A DNA stretch of 64,000 nt from Perspicuibacillus lycopersici (GTDB lineage: Bacteria > Bacillota > Bacilli > Bacillales > Caldibacillaceae). The stretch covers positions 620,001 through 684,000 of the forward strand of contig NZ_JAOUSF010000003.1 of the NCBI RefSeq assembly GCF_025660475.1. The letters run 5' to 3'. The notes below the pieces were generated by a model. It was not told the origin of the DNA and searched no databases. It saw only the letters and a list, made by a program, of their open reading frames with translations. Below, piece by piece: positions 36,798 to 45,400 of the stretch. A program made the translations under genes and the position numbers. How positions within the stretch are numbered: the first letter of the stretch is position 1; each line of letters begins with the position of its first letter.

Positions 36798-36881
36798 ATG
36801 TCGTATCGAAAATATACATATTCACAAAGACAGAAACTTATGGAGAAAAATATATGCTGCAAATTAGAAAAATGCATTTAG
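36798..36881 (+). CDS. Candidate 27-aa leader peptide overlapping the GNAT gene
   Basis: Starts with ATG preceded by AAAGGAG at seven nt, the best SD in this region, and encodes MSYRKYTYSQRQKLMEKN followed by ICCKLEKCI, then TAG. It ends 28 nt inside the acetyltransferase gene in a different frame, so ribosomes would overrun that gene's SD and start. No family is recognised. It could be a translational-coupling or attenuating leader, or the intact former start of the gene after a frameshift. Only the SD and frame are evidence. Confidence 0.35.
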   Translation: MSYRKYTYSQRQKLMEKNICCKLEKCI

Positions 36882-37738
36882 AAGAGCTGGAAATCATTAG
36901 TCATTTTATCTCTGAATTAAATAAGCTAGAAGAATCACATATTGGCTATTGTGGGATAAATCCCGAGGAGATTACGAAATACTTACTAGAAGAATTGGAG
37001 ATTCCTTATCAAGAAAGCTTTCTAGTTGCATTTTACCATTCGACATTAATAGGTGTATTAGGTTTTGATGCGGACTTGAAAAATCAAACGGCTGAAATAT
37101 GGGGACCTTTTATTAAAGGTGGAGGTAGGCATGCAAATGCACCACTGGAATTATGGAAGGAAATCGAGCAGCTTCTCCCTATTGAAATAAAAACCATCTA
37201 TATGTTTCCTAACAACAAAAATACACAGGCACTTCAGCTAGCAAATGCGGTTGGTTTTATAAAAAAAAGTGAAGAATCTATCTTAGCGTTTCCTAAAGAA
37301 AATCAATCATTAGTAAAAAAAACGGCCATTGCCGAACTATCGCCAGACTATGTCGCGGATATGCAACAACTACATGATGAGATTTTTCCTAACACATATT
37401 ATAGTGGCAAGCAAATAATTGAGCGACTAAACGATTATCGAAAAATCTTTATTGCAACAAATTTACAAAGTTTAGCGGGATATATTTATGTAGAAGTGGA
37501 TCCGCTCGTAGGTGAGGCAAGCATCGAATTTTTCGCAGTAAAAGAAGTTTCAAGAGGCAATGGGATTGGTGGTCAGTTGCTAGCTGGGGCAATCGCTTGG
37601 ATCTTTACTTTTGAACATATTCATGCGATCACACTATGTGTCAACAGAAAAAAAGAAGCTGCCATTAGATTATATAAAAAAGCAGGCTTCCTAGCCATTC
37701 ACAATTTAAGTTTTCTCTCTAAAGAGATTCTTCGTTAA
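36854..37738 (+). CDS. Tandem GNAT-family N-acetyltransferase
   Basis: 294 aa, apparently two GNAT folds in a row. The C-terminal half (about residues 150-294) has the acetyl-CoA loop VSRGNGIGGQLL (about 231-242) and the VNRKKEAAIRLYKKAGF ending; the N-terminal half has only weak motifs (LQLANAVGFIKK) and may be a non-catalytic or acceptor-binding copy. Substrate unknown. GGAG lies 8 nt before the ATG. It takes the place between nrdR and gapB that holds speD in B. subtilis. Confidence 0.83.
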   Translation: MLQIRKMHLEELEIISHFISELNKLEESHIGYCGINPEEITKYLLEELEIPYQESFLVAFYHSTLIGVLGFDADLKNQTAEIWGPFIKGGGRHANAPLELWKEIEQLLPIEIKTIYMFPNNKNTQALQLANAVGFIKKSEESILAFPKENQSLVKKTAIAELSPDYVADMQQLHDEIFPNTYYSGKQIIERLNDYRKIFIATNLQSLAGYIYVEVDPLVGEASIEFFAVKEVSRGNGIGGQLLAGAIAWIFTFEHIHAITLCVNRKKEAAIRLYKKAGFLAIHNLSFLSKEILR

Positions 37739-37793
37739 AAATGGTTTGTTCTTAAAAAAATTTTCATGCTGATAAGCGGCTCATACATCCATG

Positions 37794-37845
37794 TAAAACC
37801 TGCACCACCAATTACCCTATCCGAACGGAGAATCAGTGGTGGAGG
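37794..37845 (-). terminator. Probable terminator after gapB
   Basis: CCTCCACCAC and GTGGTGCAGG form a 9-bp stem with one mismatch around a long loop; TTTTAC follows on the minus strand. Confidence 0.5.
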
Positions 37846-37853
37846 TTCATTTA

Positions 37854-38885
37854 TTACATCATAGAAACCTCTACTTTTTTCTCCATTTCATAGGCTACAT
37901 ATCCTACGAGATCTACTACTCGACAGGAATATCCCCATTCATTATCATACCATGCAAGAACTTTTACTTTTTTTCCTTCCATAACCATTGTTGATAATCC
38001 GTCTACAATCGCGGATTTTGAGTTAGTATTAAAATCACTGGATACAAGTGGCTCAAAGGTAATATCTAAAAGATTTTTCATACATGTTTCGCTTGCTTTG
38101 ACGAAAGCTCTATTAATTTCCTCAGCAGATACTTCCTTTTTTAAATCTACTACTAAATCTACTAATGAAACATTTGGAGTAGGTACTCGTAATGCCATTC
38201 CATGTAATTTTCCTTTAAGCTGTGGGAGAACTTTCGCAATTGCCTTCGCCGCTCCTGTTGTCGTCGGAATAATGGATTGCCCACACGCACGAGCTCGACG
38301 TAAATCTTTATGTGGATTATCGATATTTTTTTGATCATTCGTATAAGAATGCACCGTAGTCATGAATCCGTTTACAATACCGAATTCCTCATCTAACACT
38401 TTAACGACTGGCGCTAAACAATTCGTTGTACAGGAAGCATTTGATATAATTTGATGTGTTGCAATATTTAAATCCTCTTCATTTACCCCCATCACAATTG
38501 TTACATCTTCATTTTTCCCCGGAGCTGTTAATATTACTTTTTTCGCACCAGCATGTAAGTGTAATGCCGCCTTTTCACGTGCATTAAATTTTCCAGTTGC
38601 TTCAATGACAATATCAATCTTTAATTGTTCCCAAGGTAATTCCTGTGGATTTCGATTGTTTAATAAGTATACTTTTCTACCGTTTACGATCAAACAGTCT
38701 TCTCCAGCTTTCACTTCCGCAGAAAACTTGCCATGAATGGTATCATATTTGATTAAATGGGCAAGCGTTTCAGCCGGGTAGCTAGCATTAATGGCAACAA
38801 TAGTAAACGCATCATCTAATATTGCCTTTCGAAATACCATTCGTCCAATTCTCCCAAATCCGTTAATTGCAACTCTCTTCCCCAT
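37854..38885 (-). CDS. gapB: Glyceraldehyde-3-phosphate dehydrogenase, gluconeogenic NADP type
   Basis: 343-aa GAPDH. The Rossmann start is GFGRIGRMVFR and the catalytic cysteine is in SNASCTTNCLAP (about residue 151). The cofactor loop reads INASYPAETLAHLIKYD, the GapB version lacking the NAD-selecting Asp of GapA (NDLTDPKTLAHLLKYD), so NADP use in gluconeogenesis is expected. The ATG at 38885 has GGGGG upstream; the frame is open 16 codons farther without an SD. Position between coaE and nrdR follows B. subtilis. In B. subtilis, CcpN represses gapB; no CcpN gene is in this window. Confidence 0.95.
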   Translation of the reverse strand: MGKRVAINGFGRIGRMVFRKAILDDAFTIVAINASYPAETLAHLIKYDTIHGKFSAEVKAGEDCLIVNGRKVYLLNNRNPQELPWEQLKIDIVIEATGKFNAREKAALHLHAGAKKVILTAPGKNEDVTIVMGVNEEDLNIATHQIISNASCTTNCLAPVVKVLDEEFGIVNGFMTTVHSYTNDQKNIDNPHKDLRRARACGQSIIPTTTGAAKAIAKVLPQLKGKLHGMALRVPTPNVSLVDLVVDLKKEVSAEEINRAFVKASETCMKNLLDITFEPLVSSDFNTNSKSAIVDGLSTMVMEGKKVKVLAWYDNEWGYSCRVVDLVGYVAYEMEKKVEVSMM

Positions 38886-39074
38886 GACGAGCCCCCTTGT
38901 TACATTATGATATACAAAAAGGTTTATTTTCATAATTAGTATAACATAATTATCTTTTCATTAGTAATTATTTTTCTTAAATCAGTAAAAATGTTTAACT
39001 AATTTTGATTAATCTCCGGAAATAATCCATAATTATTCTTCACTTTATTTATATGATGATTTCTGTATACACAT

Positions 39075-39124
39075 TAAAAAAAAGATCAATTTTCCATCAA
39101 ATGAAAGAAATTGATCTTTTTTTA
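39075..39124. terminator. Terminator after coaE
   Basis: AAAGATCAATTT pairs with AAATTGATCTTT across a loop of about 15 nt, flanked by A and T runs that make it work in both directions. Confidence 0.88.
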
Positions 39125-39174
39125 TGCTGTTAATGAAAGCAAGATGTATTTCATTACCGACCTTTTCACTCTTA

Positions 39175-39774
39175 TTATTGTATATTCCATTTCTCAAAGA
39201 TTGCTAATAATTGATGCTTTGTATCTTCAATAGAGCCTCGATTATCGATGATGGCATCGCCTAATTTTACTTTTTCTTCAATAGAAATCTGTGATTGAAT
39301 TCTAGACAGTGCATCTTCCTTTGACAATCCATTTCGATTCATTAATCGACTTAATTGCGTTTGTTCGTCCACATATACAACAATAATCTTCTCCACCATG
39401 GCTGTTAGCTTACTTTCAAACAATAATGGAATATCTAGAAAGATGACTTGCTCCCCACGCTCAAAAGCCGCCTGTTTTTCATCGTTCATTTTTTTCCGGA
39501 CTTCTGGATGAACAATTGAATTCAGTAATTGCCGTTTTTCCTCATCATGAAAAACGATACTACCTAATTTTTGCCGATTAATTTGTCCATTTTCGAGTAG
39601 TAAATCTATCCCAAAGTTTTCAATAATTTGCTGATGTGCTACTTCCCCAGGCTCAACAACCTGTCTTGCAGCAATATCAGCGTCGATTACAGTAAACCCT
39701 TGTTCCTTAATCAGTGCCGAAACCGTACTTTTTCCAGTAGCTATCCCCCCTGTAACACCTATAACCAATGCCAT
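39175..39774 (-). CDS. coaE: Dephospho-CoA kinase
   Basis: Last step of coenzyme A synthesis: ATP-dependent phosphorylation of dephospho-CoA at the 3'-ribose. 199 aa. P-loop GVTGGIATGKST (residues 6-17), VIDADIAARQVV, and the lid segment VYVDEQTQLSRLMNRNGLSKEDA are standard. GGGAGG is 8 nt before the ATG. In the order polA-mutM-ytaF-coaE of B. subtilis. Confidence 0.97.
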   Translation of the reverse strand: MALVIGVTGGIATGKSTVSALIKEQGFTVIDADIAARQVVEPGEVAHQQIIENFGIDLLLENGQINRQKLGSIVFHDEEKRQLLNSIVHPEVRKKMNDEKQAAFERGEQVIFLDIPLLFESKLTAMVEKIIVVYVDEQTQLSRLMNRNGLSKEDALSRIQSQISIEEKVKLGDAIIDNRGSIEDTKHQLLAIFEKWNIQ

Positions 39775-39889
39775 CCATGTTACCTCCCGTTTGTGTTAAT
39801 ACCTCTATTTTAGCATGTCAAATTGGACAAGCCAATGATTAGCAGCCAATAGAGGTACGCTTTACGGAACAGGAGCATAGCTTTTTAGC

Positions 39890-39918
39890 GGAAAGTATAA
39901 TCAATGCCTATACTTTCC
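39890..39918 (+). terminator. Terminator-like hairpin, plus orientation, no gene before it
   Basis: Perfect 10-bp stem GGAAAGTATA/TATACTTTCC with a 9-nt loop, followed by TTTTAT on the plus strand; the minus strand after the stem is A-rich. Both neighbours (coaE, ytaF) are on the minus strand. Confidence 0.45.
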
Positions 39919-39976
39919 TTTTATATTCTTTCAAAAACAGCTATGACACGTTAACGTCCTTTATCTCTCTCACTAT

Positions 39977-40624
39977 TTATATTTTCCATAGTCCAATACA
40001 AATGAGTAAAATACCTGGAATAAACGAAAATTGCTTAATCCATTTAATACTCGATAAGGATGCACCAATTCTTATTCCAGCCGCAGCAAAAAACGCGCTC
40101 ATGACCCCGACCGTGATTGCTAAAATAAGCGGAGAAAACCCTAGCATGGAAGAACCAATTCCCGCACCTAAAGCATCTAACGATAATGCCATCCCTAATA
40201 AAACTGCTTCAAAGCCAGTAATTTTACCAGAGTGATCTAAATCAGCCGTCAATGGCTTCTTCAAAATATGGATGACAATTCCAGCAGATTTCCATTCAAG
40301 CTTAAGTAAAACTTTTTCTACCTTTTCTGTAGAAACATCCACTGCCTGGTTATCCTTTGAAGTTTTAAAAAATTGCACTAGTGCCCATATACCTAACAGA
40401 ATCAAAATGATTCCACCAACAGTTGAGCTTATACTTGGTGACAAAAAGGTCCCCATATAGACTCCAAGAATAGACGCAAAATACAGAGCCAAGCCTGAAC
40501 AACAAGCAATAATAATTATTGCGTGAAAAGGAATTTGTACTTTTCTTAATCCGTAAGTAAAACCGACATTAAAGCTATCAATACTTACGGCAAAGGCAAG
40601 AAGTAATACTGGGAAAAACTGCAT
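39977..40624 (-). CDS. ytaF: Sporulation membrane protein YtaF (manganese-efflux MntP-like fold)
   Basis: 215-aa membrane protein with about six hydrophobic segments. Two repeats with LAVSIDSFNVGFTYGLR (about 9-25) and MALSLDALGAGIGSSMLG (about 141-158) show the internal duplication and membrane aspartates typical of YtaF/MntP-type transporters. The start is the ATG at 40624; the SD AAAGGAG is 12 nt upstream, which is long, and lies in the arm of a strong hairpin. The gene lies 110 nt downstream of mutM. Sporulation expression is suggested by a sigma-E-like promoter. Confidence 0.88.
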   Translation of the reverse strand: MQFFPVLLLAFAVSIDSFNVGFTYGLRKVQIPFHAIIIIACCSGLALYFASILGVYMGTFLSPSISSTVGGIILILLGIWALVQFFKTSKDNQAVDVSTEKVEKVLLKLEWKSAGIVIHILKKPLTADLDHSGKITGFEAVLLGMALSLDALGAGIGSSMLGFSPLILAITVGVMSAFFAAAGIRIGASLSSIKWIKQFSFIPGILLICIGLWKI

Positions 40625-40629
40625 AACGA

Positions 40630-40683
40630 TAAATAGCTCCTTTCCATACATAACTATTTACATCGTATGAAAGGAGCTATTTA
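40630..40683 (-). promoter_or_regulatory. Hairpin sequestering the ytaF ribosome-binding site
   Basis: Arms 40630-40649 and 40665-40683 pair over 19 bp with one bulged base; the loop is 15 nt. The SD of ytaF (40637-40643) is entirely inside the 3' arm (minus strand). Read-through RNA from mutM would hide the SD. Confidence 0.8.
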
Positions 40684-40690
40684 AATGTTC
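40662..40690 (-). promoter_or_regulatory. Candidate sigma-E promoter of ytaF
   Basis: Minus strand: -10 CATACGAT (40662-40669; sigma-E consensus CATACAAT), 14-nt spacer, -35 region GAACATT (40684-40690). The predicted start falls in the hairpin loop near 40655. Confidence 0.5.
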
Positions 40691-40733
40691 GCTAGCTAAT
40701 TTTGTCGAATGGGATACTTGGAGCAATTGATTT

Positions 40734-41564
40734 CTATTGGTTCTTTTGGCATTTTGGGCAAATATGGGTTCCTCTGCCACTAACCTTAGTTTTTTCAATC
40801 AATGTTCCACATCGTTTACATGGCTTTCCTTCTTGACCATAAACATTTAGCTCCAATTGAAACATACCAATTTGTCCTTGAGAATTTACGTAGGAACGGA
40901 CAGTGCTCCCGCCTTTTTCGACAGCCTCTTGGAGTGTGGCAATGATTTCTGTCCTTAGTCGCTTAATATCAGCTTGCGAAAGCGTATTTGCTAATCGCTC
41001 TGGATGAATTTTTGCCCGGAACAGTGATTCGTCCACATAAATATTTCCTAGGCCAGTAACAACTGTTTGATCCAGTAATACTGCCTTAATATTTCTCGTT
41101 GTTTTGGATAATGCATTCCCAAAATAACGTAGTGTAAAATCTTTATCAAAAGGCTCTGGTCCAAGCTGTTTTAATGGCAACTGGGAAAATTCTTCGCCAA
41201 TTGGAAACACATGCATTGTACCAAATTTCCTTACATCACGATATCTTAATTGAGTTCCATCCGTGAAGAAAAAAATCACATGTGTATGTTTATCGAAAGC
41301 TTCTTCCTTTGCATGCACCCCATATTTTCCTTCCATTCGCAAATGGGAAATAAGCGCATCCTCATCTAAATAGAAAATTAAAAACTTTCCCCTCCGACCA
41401 ATTCGCCGAATCGTTTGACCCTTTATTTGCTGGATAAATTCCTGAACATCGTCTGGCTGTTTAATAATTTTTGGCCAAAACACTTGGATTTCCTCGATTG
41501 TTTTTCCAATTACTAGCGCTTCTAATGTTTTTCTTACCGTTTCCACTTCTGGTAGTTCTGGCAT
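40734..41564 (-). CDS. mutM: Formamidopyrimidine-DNA glycosylase
   Basis: Removes 8-oxoguanine and formamidopyrimidines and cleaves the abasic site. 276 aa. N-terminal catalytic MPELPEVETVR (Pro2, Glu3), the H2TH domain with GLGNIYVDE, and the C-terminal zinc finger CKRCGTLIEKTKVSGRGTHICPKC (positions of four cysteines intact, written here in part as CKRC…CPKC). An SD-like GGATAGGA precedes the ATG. It follows polA by 28 nt, so both repair enzymes share a transcript. Confidence 0.97.
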   Translation of the reverse strand: MPELPEVETVRKTLEALVIGKTIEEIQVFWPKIIKQPDDVQEFIQQIKGQTIRRIGRRGKFLIFYLDEDALISHLRMEGKYGVHAKEEAFDKHTHVIFFFTDGTQLRYRDVRKFGTMHVFPIGEEFSQLPLKQLGPEPFDKDFTLRYFGNALSKTTRNIKAVLLDQTVVTGLGNIYVDESLFRAKIHPERLANTLSQADIKRLRTEIIATLQEAVEKGGSTVRSYVNSQGQIGMFQLELNVYGQEGKPCKRCGTLIEKTKVSGRGTHICPKCQKNQ

Positions 41565-41592
41565 TGATAAATCCTATCCTTCTTTCCGTTAA

Positions 41593-44226
41593 TTATTTTG
41601 CATCAAACCATGTTGGACCATAGGCATAATCGACCTTCAATGGTACCTTTAATTGTACCGCATGCTCCATCACATCTGGCACAATCACCTTAAGCTTCTC
41701 AATTTCCTCTTTTGGTGCTTCAAAAATTAATTCATCATGTACTTGTAGCAATAGCTTTGCTTGTAATTGTTCTTTTTCTAATCGCTTCGCCATATCAATC
41801 ATCGCTTTTTTAATAATATCTGCTGCACTACCTTGGATTGGCGTATTCATTGCTGTCCGTTCCGCAAAGCTTCGAACATTGAAATTCCTACTTGTAATTT
41901 CTGGAATATATCTTCTGCGCTTAAGCAATGTCGATACATAGCCCTTCTGTTTAGCATCTTGGACAATATCTGTCATAAATTGTTTTACCCCTGGATAAGA
42001 GGCAAAATAGCGATCAATAAACTTGCCTGCCTCTTTTCTAGTGATTCCTAAATTTTGTGATAATCCATAGTCACTTATCCCATAGACAATCCCAAAGTTT
42101 ACTGCCTTCGCTTGACGTCTCATATTACTGGTCACTTCATCTTTTTCCACATGGAAAACATCCATTGCTGTTTTCGTATGAATATCCATATCATGCATAA
42201 ACGCATCGATAAGCTTTTCATCCTCACAAATATGGGCAAGAACGCGTAATTCAATTTGGGAATAATCGGCTGCAAATATTACCCAATCGCGCTCGGAAGG
42301 TACAAATGCTTGTCTAATCTTCCTGCCCTCTTCTAAACGGATAGGGATATTTTGAAGATTTGGATCCGTTGAACTTAATCTTCCTGTTTGGGTCAATGCT
42401 TGATTAAAACGGGTATATACTTTATTTGTTTCTTTATTTACGACCTTAAGCAATCCTTCAATATAAGTAGATTGAAGCTTTCCAAGCTGACGATACGTAA
42501 GAATTAGATCAACAATTTCATGGTCATGCTGCAGCTTTTCTAACACATCCGCAGAGGTAGAATAGCCTGTCTTCGTTTTTTTGAATACTGGTAAACCTAA
42601 TTTTTCAAAAAGAATTACTCCTAATTGCTTAGGTGAATTAATATTAAATGTTTCTCCTGCTAAACGGTAAATTTCTTCTTCAATCGTTTCGAGTTTACCT
42701 TTAATTTCTTCTCCCATTGCATGTAAACGTCCAATATCTAGCTGTACACCTGTACTCTCCATTTCCGCTAAAATAATTGAAAGTGGCATTTCTAAATCGG
42801 TGAATAGCTCATATTGCTCATTTTTCTGTAATTCTTCCACTAATGTTTCCTTTAATTGATAGATACAAATACCTTTACGAACGACATGCTCTGCACGTTC
42901 CTCATCCGTACGTTCGCTACGTTTTGCACCTTTACCATACACCGCTTCATCAGATGAAATATTAGTATACCCATGAACCTTTGCCACATCACTGAAGTCT
43001 TGTATATTTTCAGAAGGATTCAAAATGTAAGAAGCAATTAATAAATCAAATGCTATCCCGCGAAGTTCTACCCCATGCTTTCTTAAGGAAACTATGGAGC
43101 GTTTCGCATCATAAACAAATTTTTTCATAGTTTCATCTTCCAGCCATGCTTTAAAAGAATCAGACCCCATTGCCGTTTTTAAAGGTATATAATAATTGTC
43201 ATTATCATTAATAACTGTAATACCTAAAATCGGTGCATTCTGATAATTATCTTCAATTATTTCTATATAAAGTGCACTATCTGGTTGGAGCATTTCGGTT
43301 GAAATATTTTTTACAAAAGTATATGCTACCGATTCTAGCTGTTCTGCTTCTACTGCTTCTGAACTCCCACCAATTTTATCTAATAATGATTGAAAGCCTA
43401 GCTCTTTAAAAAACGGAATTATTTTCTCATTATTTATACCGTCGTATTGAAGCTGATCGAGTGTTATTTCTATCGGCGCTTCCCGGAATATTGTAGCTAA
43501 TTCCTTACTCATGACAGCTTGATCTTTATAGGTTGTTAAATTTTCTTTTACCTTTTTTCCACTTACTTGATCAATCGATTCCAATAAATTTTCTACAGTA
43601 GAAAATTCCTTTAATAATTTGATTGCCGTTTTTTCACCAATACCAGGTACCCCAGGTATATTATCACTACTATCTCCCATTAACCCTTTCATATCGACGA
43701 TTTGTTGGACGCTTAATCCATATTTTTCGGCAATATGTGCAGGAGTGTATTTCTCGATATCGGTTACTCCTTTTCTAGTAACACAAACGGTAGTTTTGTC
43801 CGAAGCAAGCTGTGTTAAATCCTTATCCCCAGAAACAATGGTTACTTCAAACCCTTCGTTTTCTGCTTGCTTTGATAATGTTCCAATAATATCATCCGCT
43901 TCAAAATTTTCTAGCTCATAATGGACAATGCCATATGCCTTTAATAGCTCACGGATATATGGAAATTGCTCCGATAATTCCGGCGGTGTTTTTTGTCTTC
44001 CACCTTTATATTCCTTATACGTGGAATGGCGAAATGTTGTCTTCCCCGCATCAAACGCTACTAATACATGACTTGGTTTTTCTTCCTCCAAAATCTTCAT
44101 TAACATCATCGTAAATCCATAAATGGCATTTGTATGTATCCCTTTATCATTATTTAGTAATGGTAATGCAAAAAAGGCACGGTAGGCGATACTATTTCCA
44201 TCAATTAATACAACTTTATTAGCCAC
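41593..44226 (-). CDS. polA: DNA polymerase I
   Basis: Repair and Okazaki-fragment polymerase, 877 aa. The N-terminal 5' nuclease (about 1-290; DGNSIAYRAFFALP, GDKDLTQL, GLMGDSSDNIPGVPGIGEKTA) is followed by an exonuclease-like domain in which the usual DxE is missing (LYIEIIED), so 3'-5' proofreading is probably absent, as in other Bacillus PolA. Polymerase motifs: DYSQIELR (about 650), RRQAKAVNFGIVYG (about 704) and HDEL (about 829). GTG start with AGGAGG upstream. Confidence 0.97.
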   Translation of the reverse strand: MANKVVLIDGNSIAYRAFFALPLLNNDKGIHTNAIYGFTMMLMKILEEEKPSHVLVAFDAGKTTFRHSTYKEYKGGRQKTPPELSEQFPYIRELLKAYGIVHYELENFEADDIIGTLSKQAENEGFEVTIVSGDKDLTQLASDKTTVCVTRKGVTDIEKYTPAHIAEKYGLSVQQIVDMKGLMGDSSDNIPGVPGIGEKTAIKLLKEFSTVENLLESIDQVSGKKVKENLTTYKDQAVMSKELATIFREAPIEITLDQLQYDGINNEKIIPFFKELGFQSLLDKIGGSSEAVEAEQLESVAYTFVKNISTEMLQPDSALYIEIIEDNYQNAPILGITVINDNDNYYIPLKTAMGSDSFKAWLEDETMKKFVYDAKRSIVSLRKHGVELRGIAFDLLIASYILNPSENIQDFSDVAKVHGYTNISSDEAVYGKGAKRSERTDEERAEHVVRKGICIYQLKETLVEELQKNEQYELFTDLEMPLSIILAEMESTGVQLDIGRLHAMGEEIKGKLETIEEEIYRLAGETFNINSPKQLGVILFEKLGLPVFKKTKTGYSTSADVLEKLQHDHEIVDLILTYRQLGKLQSTYIEGLLKVVNKETNKVYTRFNQALTQTGRLSSTDPNLQNIPIRLEEGRKIRQAFVPSERDWVIFAADYSQIELRVLAHICEDEKLIDAFMHDMDIHTKTAMDVFHVEKDEVTSNMRRQAKAVNFGIVYGISDYGLSQNLGITRKEAGKFIDRYFASYPGVKQFMTDIVQDAKQKGYVSTLLKRRRYIPEITSRNFNVRSFAERTAMNTPIQGSAADIIKKAMIDMAKRLEKEQLQAKLLLQVHDELIFEAPKEEIEKLKVIVPDVMEHAVQLKVPLKVDYAYGPTWFDAK

Positions 44227-44321
44227 TGATTTTACCTCCTAGTTCATTTTTTCATTTTATGTAAACGACCTGTAAGCTTCTATCACACATCAAATCAATT
44301 TCTTTCATGATAAAAAATAAT

Positions 44322-44387
44322 AGTAAAAAGCCGTCATTTCCTTCCCTTATTCTATCATGGAATAATGGGAAAATGGAAACAACGGCT
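44322..44387 (-). terminator. Probable long terminator after hflC
   Basis: An imperfect hairpin of about 66 nt (AGCCGT/ACGGCT outer pairs, TTCC/GGAA and CCC/GGG inner pairs, ATTC/GAAT at the tip) followed by TTTTTAC on the minus strand. Confidence 0.6.
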
Positions 44388-44470
44388 ATCATGACAAAAA
44401 TATCTAATACATCTTTTGAAATATCGTTTTTTTAATGAATTTTGTTATTTAACAATATTTAATAAGGGAG

Positions 44471-45400
44471 TTATTCACCTAAGTAACCTTGTAATAATCT
44501 CGCATATGGAGAATCAGAAGGCAAGATAATAACAGTTTTATCATTAATTGTCTTTTTATACGACTCTAGCGTACGATATAAGCTATAAAAATCAGGATCT
44601 TTTGAGAATGCTTCATTATAAATTTTTGCAGCTTCCCCTTCACCCTCTGCACGAATTTCCTCTGCATCTGCATTTGCTTTTGCTAGCTTTTCCCGTACTT
44701 CTCGGTCTGTTTCTGCAATGACAATGTTTTTCTTAGCATCCCCTTGTGATAAGTAATCTTGGGCTGTTGATTCACGTTCGGAGATCATTCTTGTATAAAC
44801 GGAATTTTCGTTTTCCTCTGGTAGATCTGTTCGTTTAATCCGCACATCAATTAATTCAATACCATACTTATCTGCTGTTAGCAATTCATTAACTTGATCG
44901 GTTATTCGGTCATTTAAACTACCACGAGACGATTCCTTCTCATTAATAATCTCATCATAATTCAATTGTCCAAGCTCTGTACGAACAATGGAATAAATAA
45001 ATTCATCCATCCTTGCTTCCGCACCATCTACTGTTCTAGCATTTGTAATCATTTCTTGCGGGTTGGTAATCCGCCAAACGGCATAATTATCAATGATCAT
45101 CCGCTTTTTATCTTTCGTATTAATTTCTGATTCCTTTACATCATAAGACAGTTGATGTTTTGGTAATGTTGTAACATCTTGTATAAAAGGAATTTTAAAA
45201 TATAATCCGGGCTCATTTTCTACCCGAACAATTTCCCCAAATTGACGGACGACTTTATATTCTCCTTCCTTCGCAATGAATACATTCGTGAAGAGAATGA
45301 TTAGAGCCAAAATAATTACAAGGAAAAAGAAGCCTGTTCGTATCCATTTTCTGATTGGGAAGTCATTTCGTTTTGGCTCCATATCGACAACATTACTCAT
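44471..45400 (-). CDS. hflC: HflC, SPFH/prohibitin-domain protease modulator
   Basis: Membrane-anchored band-7 protein, about 309 aa, partner of HflK; the complex encloses and restrains FtsH in the membrane. One N-terminal transmembrane helix (about residues 20-42) is followed by the SPFH domain (VVRQFGEIVRVENEPGLYFKIP) and a long helical stretch rich in Glu/Ala (about 220-260). ATG at 45400 overlaps the hflK stop by 8 nt; an upstream GTG is too close to the SD. The pair is found between phoR and polA here, not in B. subtilis. Confidence 0.93.
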   Translation of the reverse strand: MSNVVDMEPKRNDFPIRKWIRTGFFFLVIILALIILFTNVFIAKEGEYKVVRQFGEIVRVENEPGLYFKIPFIQDVTTLPKHQLSYDVKESEINTKDKKRMIIDNYAVWRITNPQEMITNARTVDGAEARMDEFIYSIVRTELGQLNYDEIINEKESSRGSLNDRITDQVNELLTADKYGIELIDVRIKRTDLPEENENSVYTRMISERESTAQDYLSQGDAKKNIVIAETDREVREKLAKANADAEEIRAEGEGEAAKIYNEAFSKDPDFYSLYRTLESYKKTINDKTVIILPSDSPYARLLQGYLGE

